Made by a program: the position numbers and the translations under genes
The notes under the pieces: model-generated
What the model saw: the letters and a program-made list of their open reading frames with translations, nothing else
The model's database searches: none
Told to the model about the DNA's origin: nothing
In this document: in pieces, positions 34,326 to 42,759 of the stretch
How the letters are laid out: every line of letters begins with the position of its first letter
Numbering within the stretch: the first letter of the stretch is position 1
Assembly: GCF_009688965.1 (NCBI RefSeq)
Contig: NZ_AP021875.1
Coordinates: 682,001-746,000, forward strand
Direction: 5' to 3'
DNA: 64,000 bases
Origin: Desulfosarcina widdelii
GTDB taxonomy: Bacteria > Desulfobacterota > Desulfobacteria > Desulfobacterales > Desulfosarcinaceae

Positions 34326-35468
34326 ATGTTGCCTCATGCACTTGTCATTACCAGAAATCTTCCTCCTCTTGTTGGGGGGATGGAGCGTTTGGTCTGGCAT
34401 ATTGTCGATGAGTTGAATAAAAGCTACAATGTGCATGTAGTCGGACCTTTTGCTTGCGGCCCGCTATTACCCCAGGGAACGACTTGTAACGAAGTACCAT
34501 TAAAACCTATCTACAGGTATCTTTTACATACCTTTTTTATCGTCATTTACAGAATCTTCTGTCAGCGTCCACATCTTGTGGTTGCAGGCAGTGGCCTAAC
34601 CGCCCCTTTTGCCTGGCTTGCCGCTCGAATTAGCAGAACCCATTGCGTCGTTTATCTTCACGGGCTCGACATCGAAGCTCGTCATCCTTTCTATCGATTG
34701 CTTTGGAGGCCATTTTTTCGGCACTTCGACTGCGTACTGGTCAACAGTCACTTTACGCAACGGCTGGCCATCCAAATTGGAATACCTAAGCAACGGATCC
34801 GTGTTCTCCATCCTGGAGTGACGCTTCCTGACAGAGACGATGCAGACAGTCAACGCATCGGCTTTCGTGCCCGCCATAACCTGGGAGACATCCCTATTAT
34901 GCTTTATGTGGGCCGAATTACGGGGCGTAAAGGATTGGCGGTCTTCTGCAAAACTATCCTTGCCCGAATTTTGGAACAACATCCTGAAGCCAGAACGTTA
35001 GTTGTCGGTGATGATCCGGTCAATGCTCTTCATCGAGGAAAAGGTGAACGTGCTCATGTTGAAGCCATTTTGAATGAGAATGGATTAATGCAAACGGTTC
35101 TCTTTCTTGGGAAAATTGACGACCATGAGTTGTCCGCAGCCTATTTCGCTGCTGATATTTTAGTCTTTCCCGTTCAGCAACGTAAAAATGACGCCGAAGG
35201 CTTTGGCATGGTGGCTATTGAGGCCGCTGCACACGACTTGCCGACGGTTGCCTTTGCAGCCGGAGGTGTCACCGATGCCATAGCCGACGATGTCTCCGGG
35301 AAATTAATCACTGCCGGTGATAATAAGGCGTTTTCTGAAGCTGTAATCAATCTGCTAAGAAAACCATTTCCCATACGCAAAGGGAACGATATCAGAGCCT
35401 TTGCCGCCAAATTTTCTTGGCCAAGATTTGGAGAACGTTTGCGGTTATTTTGTAATCCCCGCTTCTAA
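34326..35468 (+). CDS. GT4-family glycosyltransferase
   Basis: About 380 residues of the GT-B fold. The N-terminal half opens with VITRNLPPLVGGMERLVWH, the acceptor-side glycine loop. The C-terminal half has LYVGRITGRKGLAVF, FLGKIDDHELSAAYFAADI and EGFGMVAIEAAAHDLPTV with the E-x7-E nucleotide-sugar motif. I prefer the ATG at 34326, which avoids a 65-base overlap with the gene before it; an in-frame start at 34245 exists. It should act in the cytoplasm on a lipid-linked glycan. Its last 24 bases overlap the end of a convergent GT4 gene. Confidence 0.82.
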   Translation: MLPHALVITRNLPPLVGGMERLVWHIVDELNKSYNVHVVGPFACGPLLPQGTTCNEVPLKPIYRYLLHTFFIVIYRIFCQRPHLVVAGSGLTAPFAWLAARISRTHCVVYLHGLDIEARHPFYRLLWRPFFRHFDCVLVNSHFTQRLAIQIGIPKQRIRVLHPGVTLPDRDDADSQRIGFRARHNLGDIPIMLYVGRITGRKGLAVFCKTILARILEQHPEARTLVVGDDPVNALHRGKGERAHVEAILNENGLMQTVLFLGKIDDHELSAAYFAADILVFPVQQRKNDAEGFGMVAIEAAAHDLPTVAFAAGGVTDAIADDVSGKLITAGDNKAFSEAVINLLRKPFPIRKGNDIRAFAAKFSWPRFGERLRLFCNPRF

Positions 35469-36554
35469 AAATCTTACCTTCTGGATGACTTGGTCCATTT
35501 TTTTCGAAGCATCCTTCCACGTTCGTGGTTCCAAATGAGGACTTTCCCGTTTTTTCAAGTTATATTTAATACATTGAATCAAGGAATTTACATCGTGCGG
35601 CTTGTAAAGATGAAGAGAATCATCGTTGAACATCTCTGACATGCTACCTACGTCAGCAACTGCCAGAGGAATTTTGCATGCCAGGATTTCATATGCTTTT
35701 TGTGGAAAACAATAGCGACCGAATTCGTTGTCGATATTGCAGATAACAGCTACATCCAAACTGTTGATCAACAAAGGTACTTGGTTGTGTTGCAATTCGC
35801 CAAGGTAGCAAATACGGTTATCATTTTTTTTTGGGATGCTGCTGTCCCATTTACCAGCCAATATCAATTTCAACTCTGGTGTTGTTTCTGCAAGTTGATT
35901 GAAAGCATCAAACAGTGCCTCCGATCCCCGATTTGCGTGAATGGCGCCGGCAGTTCCAATAAATGTTCCTTGCTCAGGTAGACCAAGACTGCGTCGGCAT
36001 TCCATTTTTTTCATCGGTTTAAATAAATTGAGATCGGTTGCATTTTCTATTACGGTGACGCCAGGACGCTTTCTGATCGATTGAATCCTATTTGCCAAAG
36101 GTTTACTGACACATATTACAGCATCGCTTTTTTTAACGGCCCAATGGAATAATTGTCTTACCAAAGGTAGTCTTCCCAGTAAAAAATATTCATAATTATC
36201 ATATAGATCAATAATAACAGGAATATTTCTCAATCGTGCGATGATATAACCGATAATAGTATAGATTGAATCTGAGCTGGCAAAAATTAGCTCTGATTGA
36301 CGGGCCATTTTATTCGCTTTGTATAAAAACTTGAACATCCCTGATATTTTGAAAAATGTTATATTTAGACTAAACCATTCTACCGTTTCATCCTGAAAAG
36401 GCCCTTCAGGTTTGTCTGCGTAGCTCAAACACAATCCTTTAATTCTATATCCTAAATATCCTAATTCCCGTAGCAGTTCGCGTATCCGTCCATATTTATC
36501 ATCAATTAGATCTTTATTCGTGTATTGCCGTTTAGTTAATGCTAAAATATTCAA
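35445..36554 (-). CDS. GT4-like glycosyltransferase
   Basis: 369 residues with a GT-B layout: an N-terminal part with RNIPVIIDLYDNYEYFLLG and DAVICVSKPLANRI, and a C-terminal donor domain with GTAGAIHANRGSEAL, LAGKWDSSIPK, ICYLGELQHNQVPLLINSL and RYCFPQKAYEILACKIPLAV, the last holding the usual Glu region. The start appears to be TTG at 36554 with a weak AGG. It is convergent with, and overlaps by 24 bases, the GT4 gene before it, and its promoter lies in the AT-rich gap to 36950. It belongs to the same surface-glycan locus; donor and acceptor unknown. Confidence 0.78.
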   Translation of the reverse strand: MNILALTKRQYTNKDLIDDKYGRIRELLRELGYLGYRIKGLCLSYADKPEGPFQDETVEWFSLNITFFKISGMFKFLYKANKMARQSELIFASSDSIYTIIGYIIARLRNIPVIIDLYDNYEYFLLGRLPLVRQLFHWAVKKSDAVICVSKPLANRIQSIRKRPGVTVIENATDLNLFKPMKKMECRRSLGLPEQGTFIGTAGAIHANRGSEALFDAFNQLAETTPELKLILAGKWDSSIPKKNDNRICYLGELQHNQVPLLINSLDVAVICNIDNEFGRYCFPQKAYEILACKIPLAVADVGSMSEMFNDDSLHLYKPHDVNSLIQCIKYNLKKRESPHLEPRTWKDASKKMDQVIQKVRFLEAGITK

Positions 36555-36949
36555 TTATAACCTATAAAATAATTATACATTGAAAAATAAAATTATACTA
36601 TCCGCTTACTTTAATACGGAGAGCACTGAAAGAATAATAGACTAATCAATAGGATTTTAGCTTAAATCACTGTGTTCTTTTTCGCAACAAAAAACCCACA
36701 GATAGCGACAATATATTAAAATGACATGATATTTAACCACCATGATAGTTTGTCGGTCTCAAAAAGCCAATTCAAAAATAGTATAAAGCGATAAGCATGC
36801 AGAAAATAGCGTTAGATGTTCTATAAGTAAACACGCCAAGGGATTACACAATTTCACATTTCAAGACCCACGATGTCTCTAAAGATATTATTGACAACAA
36901 TCATATCAAATGTTATGAGTAGAAAAACTGTACATAAAAGGATAGAAAA
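36555..36949. other. AT-rich divergent promoter region
   Basis: About 395 bases, very AT-rich, between divergent genes (GT4 gene to the left, winged-helix gene to the right). No coding frame is apparent. It must contain both promoters. From here to about 44.2 kb the base composition is clearly more AT-rich than on either side, so this may be near the left edge of an acquired cassette. Confidence 0.4.
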
Positions 36950-37525
36950 TTGGGTTTGCTTTCAGGAATTATATCATCGAAGACTAGAATAAAATTATTG
37001 GTGCGATTCTTTTTTAATCCATGCGCCAGCTCCTATCTGCGTGAACTTTCAAAAGAATTTAATGTTTCAAGCAACTCTGTAAGGGAAGAACTCAATAAAT
37101 TAAAGAAAACAAATCTGCTCAAGACTAAAAAAAGCGGCCGTCAAATTTTTTACAGCGCCAATCAGGACCACCCGTTGTTCCCTGAACTGCGGTCTATGGC
37201 TGCCAAGGTTATCGGAATCGACAAAGTAATTGATAGTATTGTGACAAGGCTCGGCAACATTCATAAAGCTTATTTGTTGGATGATTATGCCGAAGGTAGA
37301 GACAGTGGAATTATCGATTTGCTTCTTGTCGGAGATATAAATCAATACCATTTAAACGATTTGAGTAGGAAAACAGAGCGATATATTGATCGAAGAATTC
37401 GATCTCTTGTGCTAACCCTTGAAGAATATGTAGAATTTTCACCTAAATTGGAAGGAAGACCTAAATTGTTGATTTGGGAAAAACGACAATGTCAAAAAGA
37501 GATAAACGGATTCCAAAATGTGTGA
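36950..37525 (+). CDS. Winged-helix protein with nucleotidyltransferase-like domain, probable regulator of the polysaccharide cassette
   Basis: 191 residues. The N-terminal ~75 form an ArsR/MarR-type winged helix (ASSYLRELSKEFNVSSNSV, REELNKLKKTNLLKTKKSG, QIFYSAN). The remainder resembles a small nucleotidyltransferase-like fold (AYLLDDYAEGRDSGIIDLLL, then VGDINQYHL), in which DSGIIDLLLVG replaces the usual G-S-x-A-x-G-x-x-S-D-x-D-L-x-V motif and so has lost much of the catalytic signature. Start is TTG 36950 with AAAGGA upstream. It overlaps wecB by eight bases. Proteins of this layout often stand first in polysaccharide clusters; I infer a local transcription regulator that may sense a nucleotide. 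Confidence 0.65.
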   Translation: MGLLSGIISSKTRIKLLVRFFFNPCASSYLRELSKEFNVSSNSVREELNKLKKTNLLKTKKSGRQIFYSANQDHPLFPELRSMAAKVIGIDKVIDSIVTRLGNIHKAYLLDDYAEGRDSGIIDLLLVGDINQYHLNDLSRKTERYIDRRIRSLVLTLEEYVEFSPKLEGRPKLLIWEKRQCQKEINGFQNV

Positions 37526-38714
37526 AAGGATGAAAATCGTTACTATTATAGGTGCCCGTCCACAATTCATCAAATCTGCACCATTTTCAAAAGCAGTGCA
37601 GAAACTAAAAAGCAATGGAGATGAAAATAAGGGAACGATAAATGAATTGGTAGTCCATACAGGCCAGCATTTTGATGCCAACATGTCGGATGTCTTTTTC
37701 GAAGAGTTGAATATTCCAAAACCTGCCTACAATTTACAAATAAACAGTACATCCCATGGAATTATGACTGGCCGAATGATCGAATCAATCGAATCGATCC
37801 TCATGAAAGAAATGCCCGACTGGGTTATGGTTTACGGTGATACAAATTCCACACTTGCCGGTGCGCTTGCTGCTGTAAAGCTTAACATCCCCATTGTCCA
37901 TGTAGAAGCAGGACTACGATCTTACAACCGAAAAATGCCAGAGGAAATTAATCGGGTATTAACCGATCAATGTGCCGACTGCTTGTTTTGTCCAACAAGG
38001 CAAGCAGTCAAGAACCTTGAAAGAGAAGGATTCAGCAACTTCATAAAAGATGGGTCTTTGGTCGAGTTTTCAGACCTACGTAATTTAGCATTAGAAATAG
38101 GGGCTACGCATCATCCCGTTATCATCAATGTCGGTGACACAATGTATGATGCCGTTTTACAATTTGCAGAAATTGCAAGGAAAAAATGTCGTATCCTTGA
38201 TCAATTAGAAATTCATCCACGACAATATCTATTGGCCACAATACATCGCCAGTACAACACGGATTGTCCTGCAAATCTGCTCGAAATTCTTTCTGCCTTT
38301 ATTGAGATCGACGAGCCAATCATTTTTCCTGTTCATCCCCGCACAAAAAAGTATGTTGATATGACAAATTTGGATCTTAAGTCATCCAAAGTAAGATGTA
38401 TTCCTCCAGTCGGATATTTAGATATGCTGACCCTTGAACAAAATTCAAAATCGATTCTAACTGATTCCGGTGGCATACAAAAAGAAGCATACTTCTTCGG
38501 AGTTCCTTGCATTACATTGAGAACAGAAACAGAATGGGTGGAAACAGTTGAGACAGGCTGGAATGTTGTTGTGGGTACAGATAGGAAAAGAATTGTAGAA
38601 ACGACAAAAAAGTTAAAAATGGAGAATCCACGTCCTGATATGTATGGGGATGGAAAGGCTGCGGAAAAAATGATTAAATTCTTATTTGCCTTTAAAAAAA
38701 GGAAGCTTGTATAG
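37518..38714 (+). CDS. wecB: UDP-N-acetylglucosamine 2-epimerase (non-hydrolysing)
   Basis: 398 residues of the WecB family: KIVTIIGARPQFIKSAPFS at the start, VVHTGQHFDANMSDVFFEEL, VMVYGDTNSTLAGALAA, HVEAGLRSYNRKMPEEINR and, near the end, LTDSGGIQKEAYFFGVPC with TLRTETEWVETVE. These supply the UDP site and catalytic Asp, Glu and His residues. The enzyme interconverts UDP-GlcNAc and UDP-ManNAc in the cytoplasm, providing ManNAc-type precursors for surface polysaccharide. An insertion near residues 165-190 (KDGSLVEFSDLRNLALEI) lengthens the central part compared with short homologs. It overlaps the regulator gene before it, implying joint expression. Confidence 0.93.
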   Translation: MCERMKIVTIIGARPQFIKSAPFSKAVQKLKSNGDENKGTINELVVHTGQHFDANMSDVFFEELNIPKPAYNLQINSTSHGIMTGRMIESIESILMKEMPDWVMVYGDTNSTLAGALAAVKLNIPIVHVEAGLRSYNRKMPEEINRVLTDQCADCLFCPTRQAVKNLEREGFSNFIKDGSLVEFSDLRNLALEIGATHHPVIINVGDTMYDAVLQFAEIARKKCRILDQLEIHPRQYLLATIHRQYNTDCPANLLEILSAFIEIDEPIIFPVHPRTKKYVDMTNLDLKSSKVRCIPPVGYLDMLTLEQNSKSILTDSGGIQKEAYFFGVPCITLRTETEWVETVETGWNVVVGTDRKRIVETTKKLKMENPRPDMYGDGKAAEKMIKFLFAFKKRKLV

Positions 38715-38734
38715 TAATAGATATCTGAGGTCTC

Positions 38735-40216
38735 ATGGTAAAAAGCAATACACAGTCGAATTTTGCCGGAAATGTCTTGAAAATAATAACCGGTAGTGCC
38801 TTTGCACAGATATTGGCTTTGATTACAACTCCGATTATTGCAAGGCTTTTCACACCGGATGCATTCGGTCTTGCAGCCCTCTTCGTATCCATATCAGGCA
38901 TGATCAGTGTTGTGGCTTGCCTACGATATGAACTTTCTATTATGCTTCCAAAATCCGATGAGGAAGCTGTAAACTTGTTAGGAGTTAGTTTTTTCTTTGT
39001 AACAATCGTTACCTTAATAAGCGCATTCGCTATTTTTTTTGCTGAAGGTCTATTTGTAGATTTTTTTAAGTCTCAGGAATTTAGAAAGTTAGGGTGGCTG
39101 ATTCCTTTGTCCGTATTTCTTAGCGGAATAACTTTGGCGCTGAATTATTGGAATACTCGAACTGCCCATTTCGGACGCCTTTCCATCGCAAAAGTTCTGT
39201 CGTCCGTTGTTGCACAACTATCAAAAATTGGGTTCGGCTTCGCAGGATATATAAACGGTATCATGCTGATTTATTCTGTGATTCTAGGCCAAATTATATC
39301 AATATTTTTCCTTGGCAGTAATATATGGCGGCATGATTTAAAACTTTTTAAAAATAGCATCCGCTTAAAAAAAATGTTGAAAGGCCTAAAGCGGTATAAG
39401 AAGTTTCCAATATATAATTCATTTTCCGCTTTTTTGAATACTTCATCGCAACAATTGCCAGTCATGCTGCTAGCATTCTACTTTTCTCCAAAGGTGTTAG
39501 GCTTTTATTCACTTGGCAAATCAGTATTGAGTATGCCAATAGGCTTGATAGGTGAAGCAGTTTCACAAGTTTTTTTTCAAAAAGCATCAGAGCTAAATCA
39601 TCTCACAGGTGATCTTGCACTACTTGTAGAGGATGTTTTAACTCGTTTAATATCTATCGGTATTTTCCCTTTTGCGTTGCTTGCAATCATCGGTGAAGAT
39701 GTTTTTAAAATAATTTTTGGAACAATATGGTCTGAAGCTGGATTATACATGCAAATACTTTCTTTTTGGATTTTTTTCCAGTTTATTACCTCACCTATTA
39801 GCACGTTATTTTCCGTATTTGAGAAACAAAATTATGGAATGTATTTTAATGGTATTTTATTTGGAACAAGGGCTGCTTCTCTAATTGTTGGCGGCATTAT
39901 CGGGAATGTGAGATTAACACTAACATTGGTTTCTGTTACGGGCTCTTTATGTTACATATATATTTGCATGTGGCTTTTGTCAAAAGCTGGGGTATCTTAT
40001 ATAAATCTAATTTATAGAATCGCCAAAAATGGTATGTATATCGTTCCAATTTTGATGGTAATTATTATTGCTAAGTGGTCGTTTGAAATAAATGGACTAG
40101 AATTAATTTGCTTAAGTATATTTTGTGCCTCTCTTTATTATTTTGTTATAATATTAACCGATAGAGAACTTAAGAGAGTTATACTTAATATTTGGCCTTT
40201 GGGTATTTTAAAGTAA
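38735..40216 (+). CDS. Wzx-like polysaccharide flippase (MOP superfamily)
   Basis: 493 residues with about 12-14 membrane helices and the MOP/PST opening: LKIITGSAFAQILALITTPI, then ARLFTPDAFGLAALFVSISG, a pattern common to Wzx and lipopolysaccharide biosynthesis proteins. FPIYNSFSAFLNTSSQQLPV and FYFSPKVLGFYSLGKSVLSM are further family blocks. It should move undecaprenyl-linked oligosaccharide across the inner membrane. It follows wecB by 20 bases. A Wzy polymerase is not seen in the window, so the cassette is incomplete here or uses another polymerisation route. Confidence 0.87.
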   Translation: MVKSNTQSNFAGNVLKIITGSAFAQILALITTPIIARLFTPDAFGLAALFVSISGMISVVACLRYELSIMLPKSDEEAVNLLGVSFFFVTIVTLISAFAIFFAEGLFVDFFKSQEFRKLGWLIPLSVFLSGITLALNYWNTRTAHFGRLSIAKVLSSVVAQLSKIGFGFAGYINGIMLIYSVILGQIISIFFLGSNIWRHDLKLFKNSIRLKKMLKGLKRYKKFPIYNSFSAFLNTSSQQLPVMLLAFYFSPKVLGFYSLGKSVLSMPIGLIGEAVSQVFFQKASELNHLTGDLALLVEDVLTRLISIGIFPFALLAIIGEDVFKIIFGTIWSEAGLYMQILSFWIFFQFITSPISTLFSVFEKQNYGMYFNGILFGTRAASLIVGGIIGNVRLTLTLVSVTGSLCYIYICMWLLSKAGVSYINLIYRIAKNGMYIVPILMVIIIAKWSFEINGLELICLSIFCASLYYFVIILTDRELKRVILNIWPLGILK

Positions 40217-40357
40217 TCGATTTTATATTTTTTATTTATTGTTTATTAAAAGAATGAGGACAATGATAATGTGTAATTATATAAAATGTATGTTATAAAA
40301 CAATTCAAAACGTTAAGTAATAATTTTAGGAACAATTTAAATCAACAGGATTTGGTA

Positions 40358-41893
40358 ATGAAAATTGTATTGGTAGCATTGTATGATGAAGGAAGTTATG
40401 GTATACGAATTTTACATCGCTTATTGGATAATAACGGATATGATGTTGTTAGCATTTTTTTTAATACCGATATGCTTAGCAGTCATTACTATTCGACCAA
40501 TGAAGTTGAGAAATTAATTGAATCAATTCTCGAACAGAGTCCTGATTTGATTGGAATTGCTGTGAGATCTCCACTTTTTCAATTGTTTAAAAAAATCTCC
40601 AAGAAGCTGAAACAAAAAACTAATACACCACTTCTCGTTGGTGGCCATCATGCAACTGTGTCTCCTGAAGAATGTATCAATTATGCAGACATGGTATGCA
40701 TTGGAGAAGGTGAATACCCCCTTCTTGAAATCTGTGAAAGAATCAGTAGAAATAAACCAATTGATAATATAAAAAATCTTTGGATTAGAAAAGATGGAAA
40801 AGTCATTAAAAATGCTATCGGACCTCTGATTAAAAATTTAGATGATATTCCTTTTCCTGATTATACAGAAAAAAATAAGATATACTTACGTAATGGAAAA
40901 ATAGAAAAAAGTTTTCTTAGGGCGGCGTTTAAGGGGAGTATTAGTGTTATGTCAAGCAGGGGCTGCTTTTTTAGTTGCTCTTTTTGCTATAATGCAACTT
41001 TAAGAAAATTATATAAAGGAAGCGGTAAATATTATCGAAGGCGATCTGTCGATAACTTCATTGCTGAAATATTAGAACTTAAAAATCAATTCAAAGACCT
41101 GAGCTATATTTATTTCTCTGATAACGTATTTACATACGATAAAAAATGGGTAAAGGATTTTTGTAATAAATACAAAGAAAAAATAAATTTGCCTTTTGGA
41201 TGTTTCAGCCATTTCAACATGATAGATGAAGCAATGCTGATTGAATTGAAAGACGCAGGATTAATTGATGTAACACTGGGAATTCAAAGCGGATCAACAT
41301 ATATTTCCGAACAAATATATAATAGAAAGATTGACAAAAAGGTCATCGTAGAAGGCTCAAAAATATTATCTAAACTTAACATAAAAGTCTATTATGACCT
41401 TATAACGAACAATCCCTACGAAACAGATGAAACACACATGGAAACATTGGAATTGCTATTAAGTCTTAAGAGACCATTCCATCTCAGAACATTTAAGATG
41501 AAGTTTTATCCAAATGTTCCTTTTACAAATAAATTACTACATGACCAGATAATTAAGACAGGAGACATTGAATCAAAACATGAAAAATCTTTTGAGAAAT
41601 GGATGGAACTAATTGATTTGTCCAGCGATAAGAACCCAAATGAGCTTTTTTGGGATTGCCTTTATTATCTGGTCCAGAAGAACTTTCCGAAAAAATTGAT
41701 TATGTATATTTCAAAATCTCATCTCATTAAAAGACGACCTAAAATATTAGGTATAGCCTTAAAATGTACAATAGAAAAACCCCTTATACTGTTGAATGCG
41801 ATCCGTACAATTTGGAATCATATGTGCTCTGGAAATATTCATATGATATGGAAAGCATTTGTATACAAAAAGAAAAAAGGATGGGGATATTAG
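40358..41893 (+). CDS. B12-binding domain radical SAM protein
   Basis: About 511 residues. The N-terminal cobalamin-binding Rossmann domain covers about residues 1-140 (KIVLVALYDEGSYG, LIGIAVRSPLFQLF, LLVGGHHATVSPEE). The radical SAM core follows with SSRGCFFSCSFCYN, a CxxxCxxC cluster site, and SYIYFSDNVFTYDKKW, TLGIQSGSTYISEQI. Such class B enzymes methylate unactivated carbons or rearrange rings. I choose ATG 40358 with AGGA upstream; a longer frame from 40286 adds 24 lysine/asparagine-rich residues. It sits between the flippase and methyltransferase genes, so it may modify a sugar or lipid of the surface polymer, though the substrate is unknown. Confidence 0.84.
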   Translation: MKIVLVALYDEGSYGIRILHRLLDNNGYDVVSIFFNTDMLSSHYYSTNEVEKLIESILEQSPDLIGIAVRSPLFQLFKKISKKLKQKTNTPLLVGGHHATVSPEECINYADMVCIGEGEYPLLEICERISRNKPIDNIKNLWIRKDGKVIKNAIGPLIKNLDDIPFPDYTEKNKIYLRNGKIEKSFLRAAFKGSISVMSSRGCFFSCSFCYNATLRKLYKGSGKYYRRRSVDNFIAEILELKNQFKDLSYIYFSDNVFTYDKKWVKDFCNKYKEKINLPFGCFSHFNMIDEAMLIELKDAGLIDVTLGIQSGSTYISEQIYNRKIDKKVIVEGSKILSKLNIKVYYDLITNNPYETDETHMETLELLLSLKRPFHLRTFKMKFYPNVPFTNKLLHDQIIKTGDIESKHEKSFEKWMELIDLSSDKNPNELFWDCLYYLVQKNFPKKLIMYISKSHLIKRRPKILGIALKCTIEKPLILLNAIRTIWNHMCSGNIHMIWKAFVYKKKKGWGY

Positions 41894-42060
41894 TTATACA
41901 AAACTATGACGTTTATGGAAAAGTACTGTGTTAAATTTCAAAAATATTGTTTGGAATAGTTCTTATCTCTCCTATGTTTGAAGAAGCATGCAATAGTGCA
42001 TTATAAAGATTTTAAAATTATCAGAATAGTTGAATTTAAAAGATTTTAAAAGAGACTAAG

Positions 42061-42759
42061 ATGACAGAAAAAAATTCTCATTTCAAAGAAAAAATTAGAG
42101 GAATAGATTATTTTAAAGAGAAGATTGAAGGGATAGAATACAAATATTCAACCGAATGGATACAAAGATTAGAAACTGAAGAGCATTGGCGCTTATATTG
42201 GAATCAACAAAAAATAATGCAAAAAAAAATCCAAAGAAATGATACTGTTTTAGAAATCGGAGTTGGCTCTGGTTTTACTGCTAATTATCTAAAATCAAAA
42301 GGATATGATGTAAAAACAATCGATATTGACTCTGATAAGAACCCGGATATTATATCTAATATCGTTACATATGACTTTAAGGATTCTTATGATCATATTC
42401 TTGCATTTGAAGTATTTGAGCACATACCGTTTGCTGAGTATACACAATTAATAAAAAAATTATCACTATCATGCAAGCAACACCTCTTCTTAAGTGTTCC
42501 AAGAAACGAAAAAGTATGGATGCAGTTTGGTTTCACTTTGCCATTTATCGGTACGCATGAATTTCGAGTAACAACTTTAAGACGAAAGGTTGTAACACCT
42601 TCTCATTTTTGGGAGGTTGATGATGGAACGGTTAGTATGAAACGCTTCGAAGACACACTTCGTGAAAATCATTTTTCGACAATAGCAAAAGAGAAATATT
42701 TTTCTCGTTTGTTTTACGCATTACATATTAACAGGGCAACGAGCAGGACAACAAGATGA
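42061..42759 (+). CDS. SAM-dependent class I methyltransferase
   Basis: 232 residues. Motif I is DTVLEIGVGSGFTANYLKSK, followed by DVKTIDIDSDKNPDII (ribose-binding acidic residues) and HILAFEVFEHIPFAEY (motif IV, as in UbiG/COQ5-type proteins). The first 30 residues contain a small internal repeat (FKEKIRGIDY, FKEKIEGIEY). It probably methylates a sugar or small molecule of the local polysaccharide. Its stop overlaps the next start by four bases (ATGA). Strongly AT-rich codon use like its neighbours. Confidence 0.8.
   Translation: MTEKNSHFKEKIRGIDYFKEKIEGIEYKYSTEWIQRLETEEHWRLYWNQQKIMQKKIQRNDTVLEIGVGSGFTANYLKSKGYDVKTIDIDSDKNPDIISNIVTYDFKDSYDHILAFEVFEHIPFAEYTQLIKKLSLSCKQHLFLSVPRNEKVWMQFGFTLPFIGTHEFRVTTLRRKVVTPSHFWEVDDGTVSMKRFEDTLRENHFSTIAKEKYFSRLFYALHINRATSRTTR

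Noticed and set aside
35275..35283. Further GGTGTCACC match as a fourth GntR operator
   Set aside because: It lies inside a GT4 gene and lacks the flanking T/A of the palindrome. A similar partial match at 1199-1208 lies inside the PLP enzyme gene. Both look like chance.
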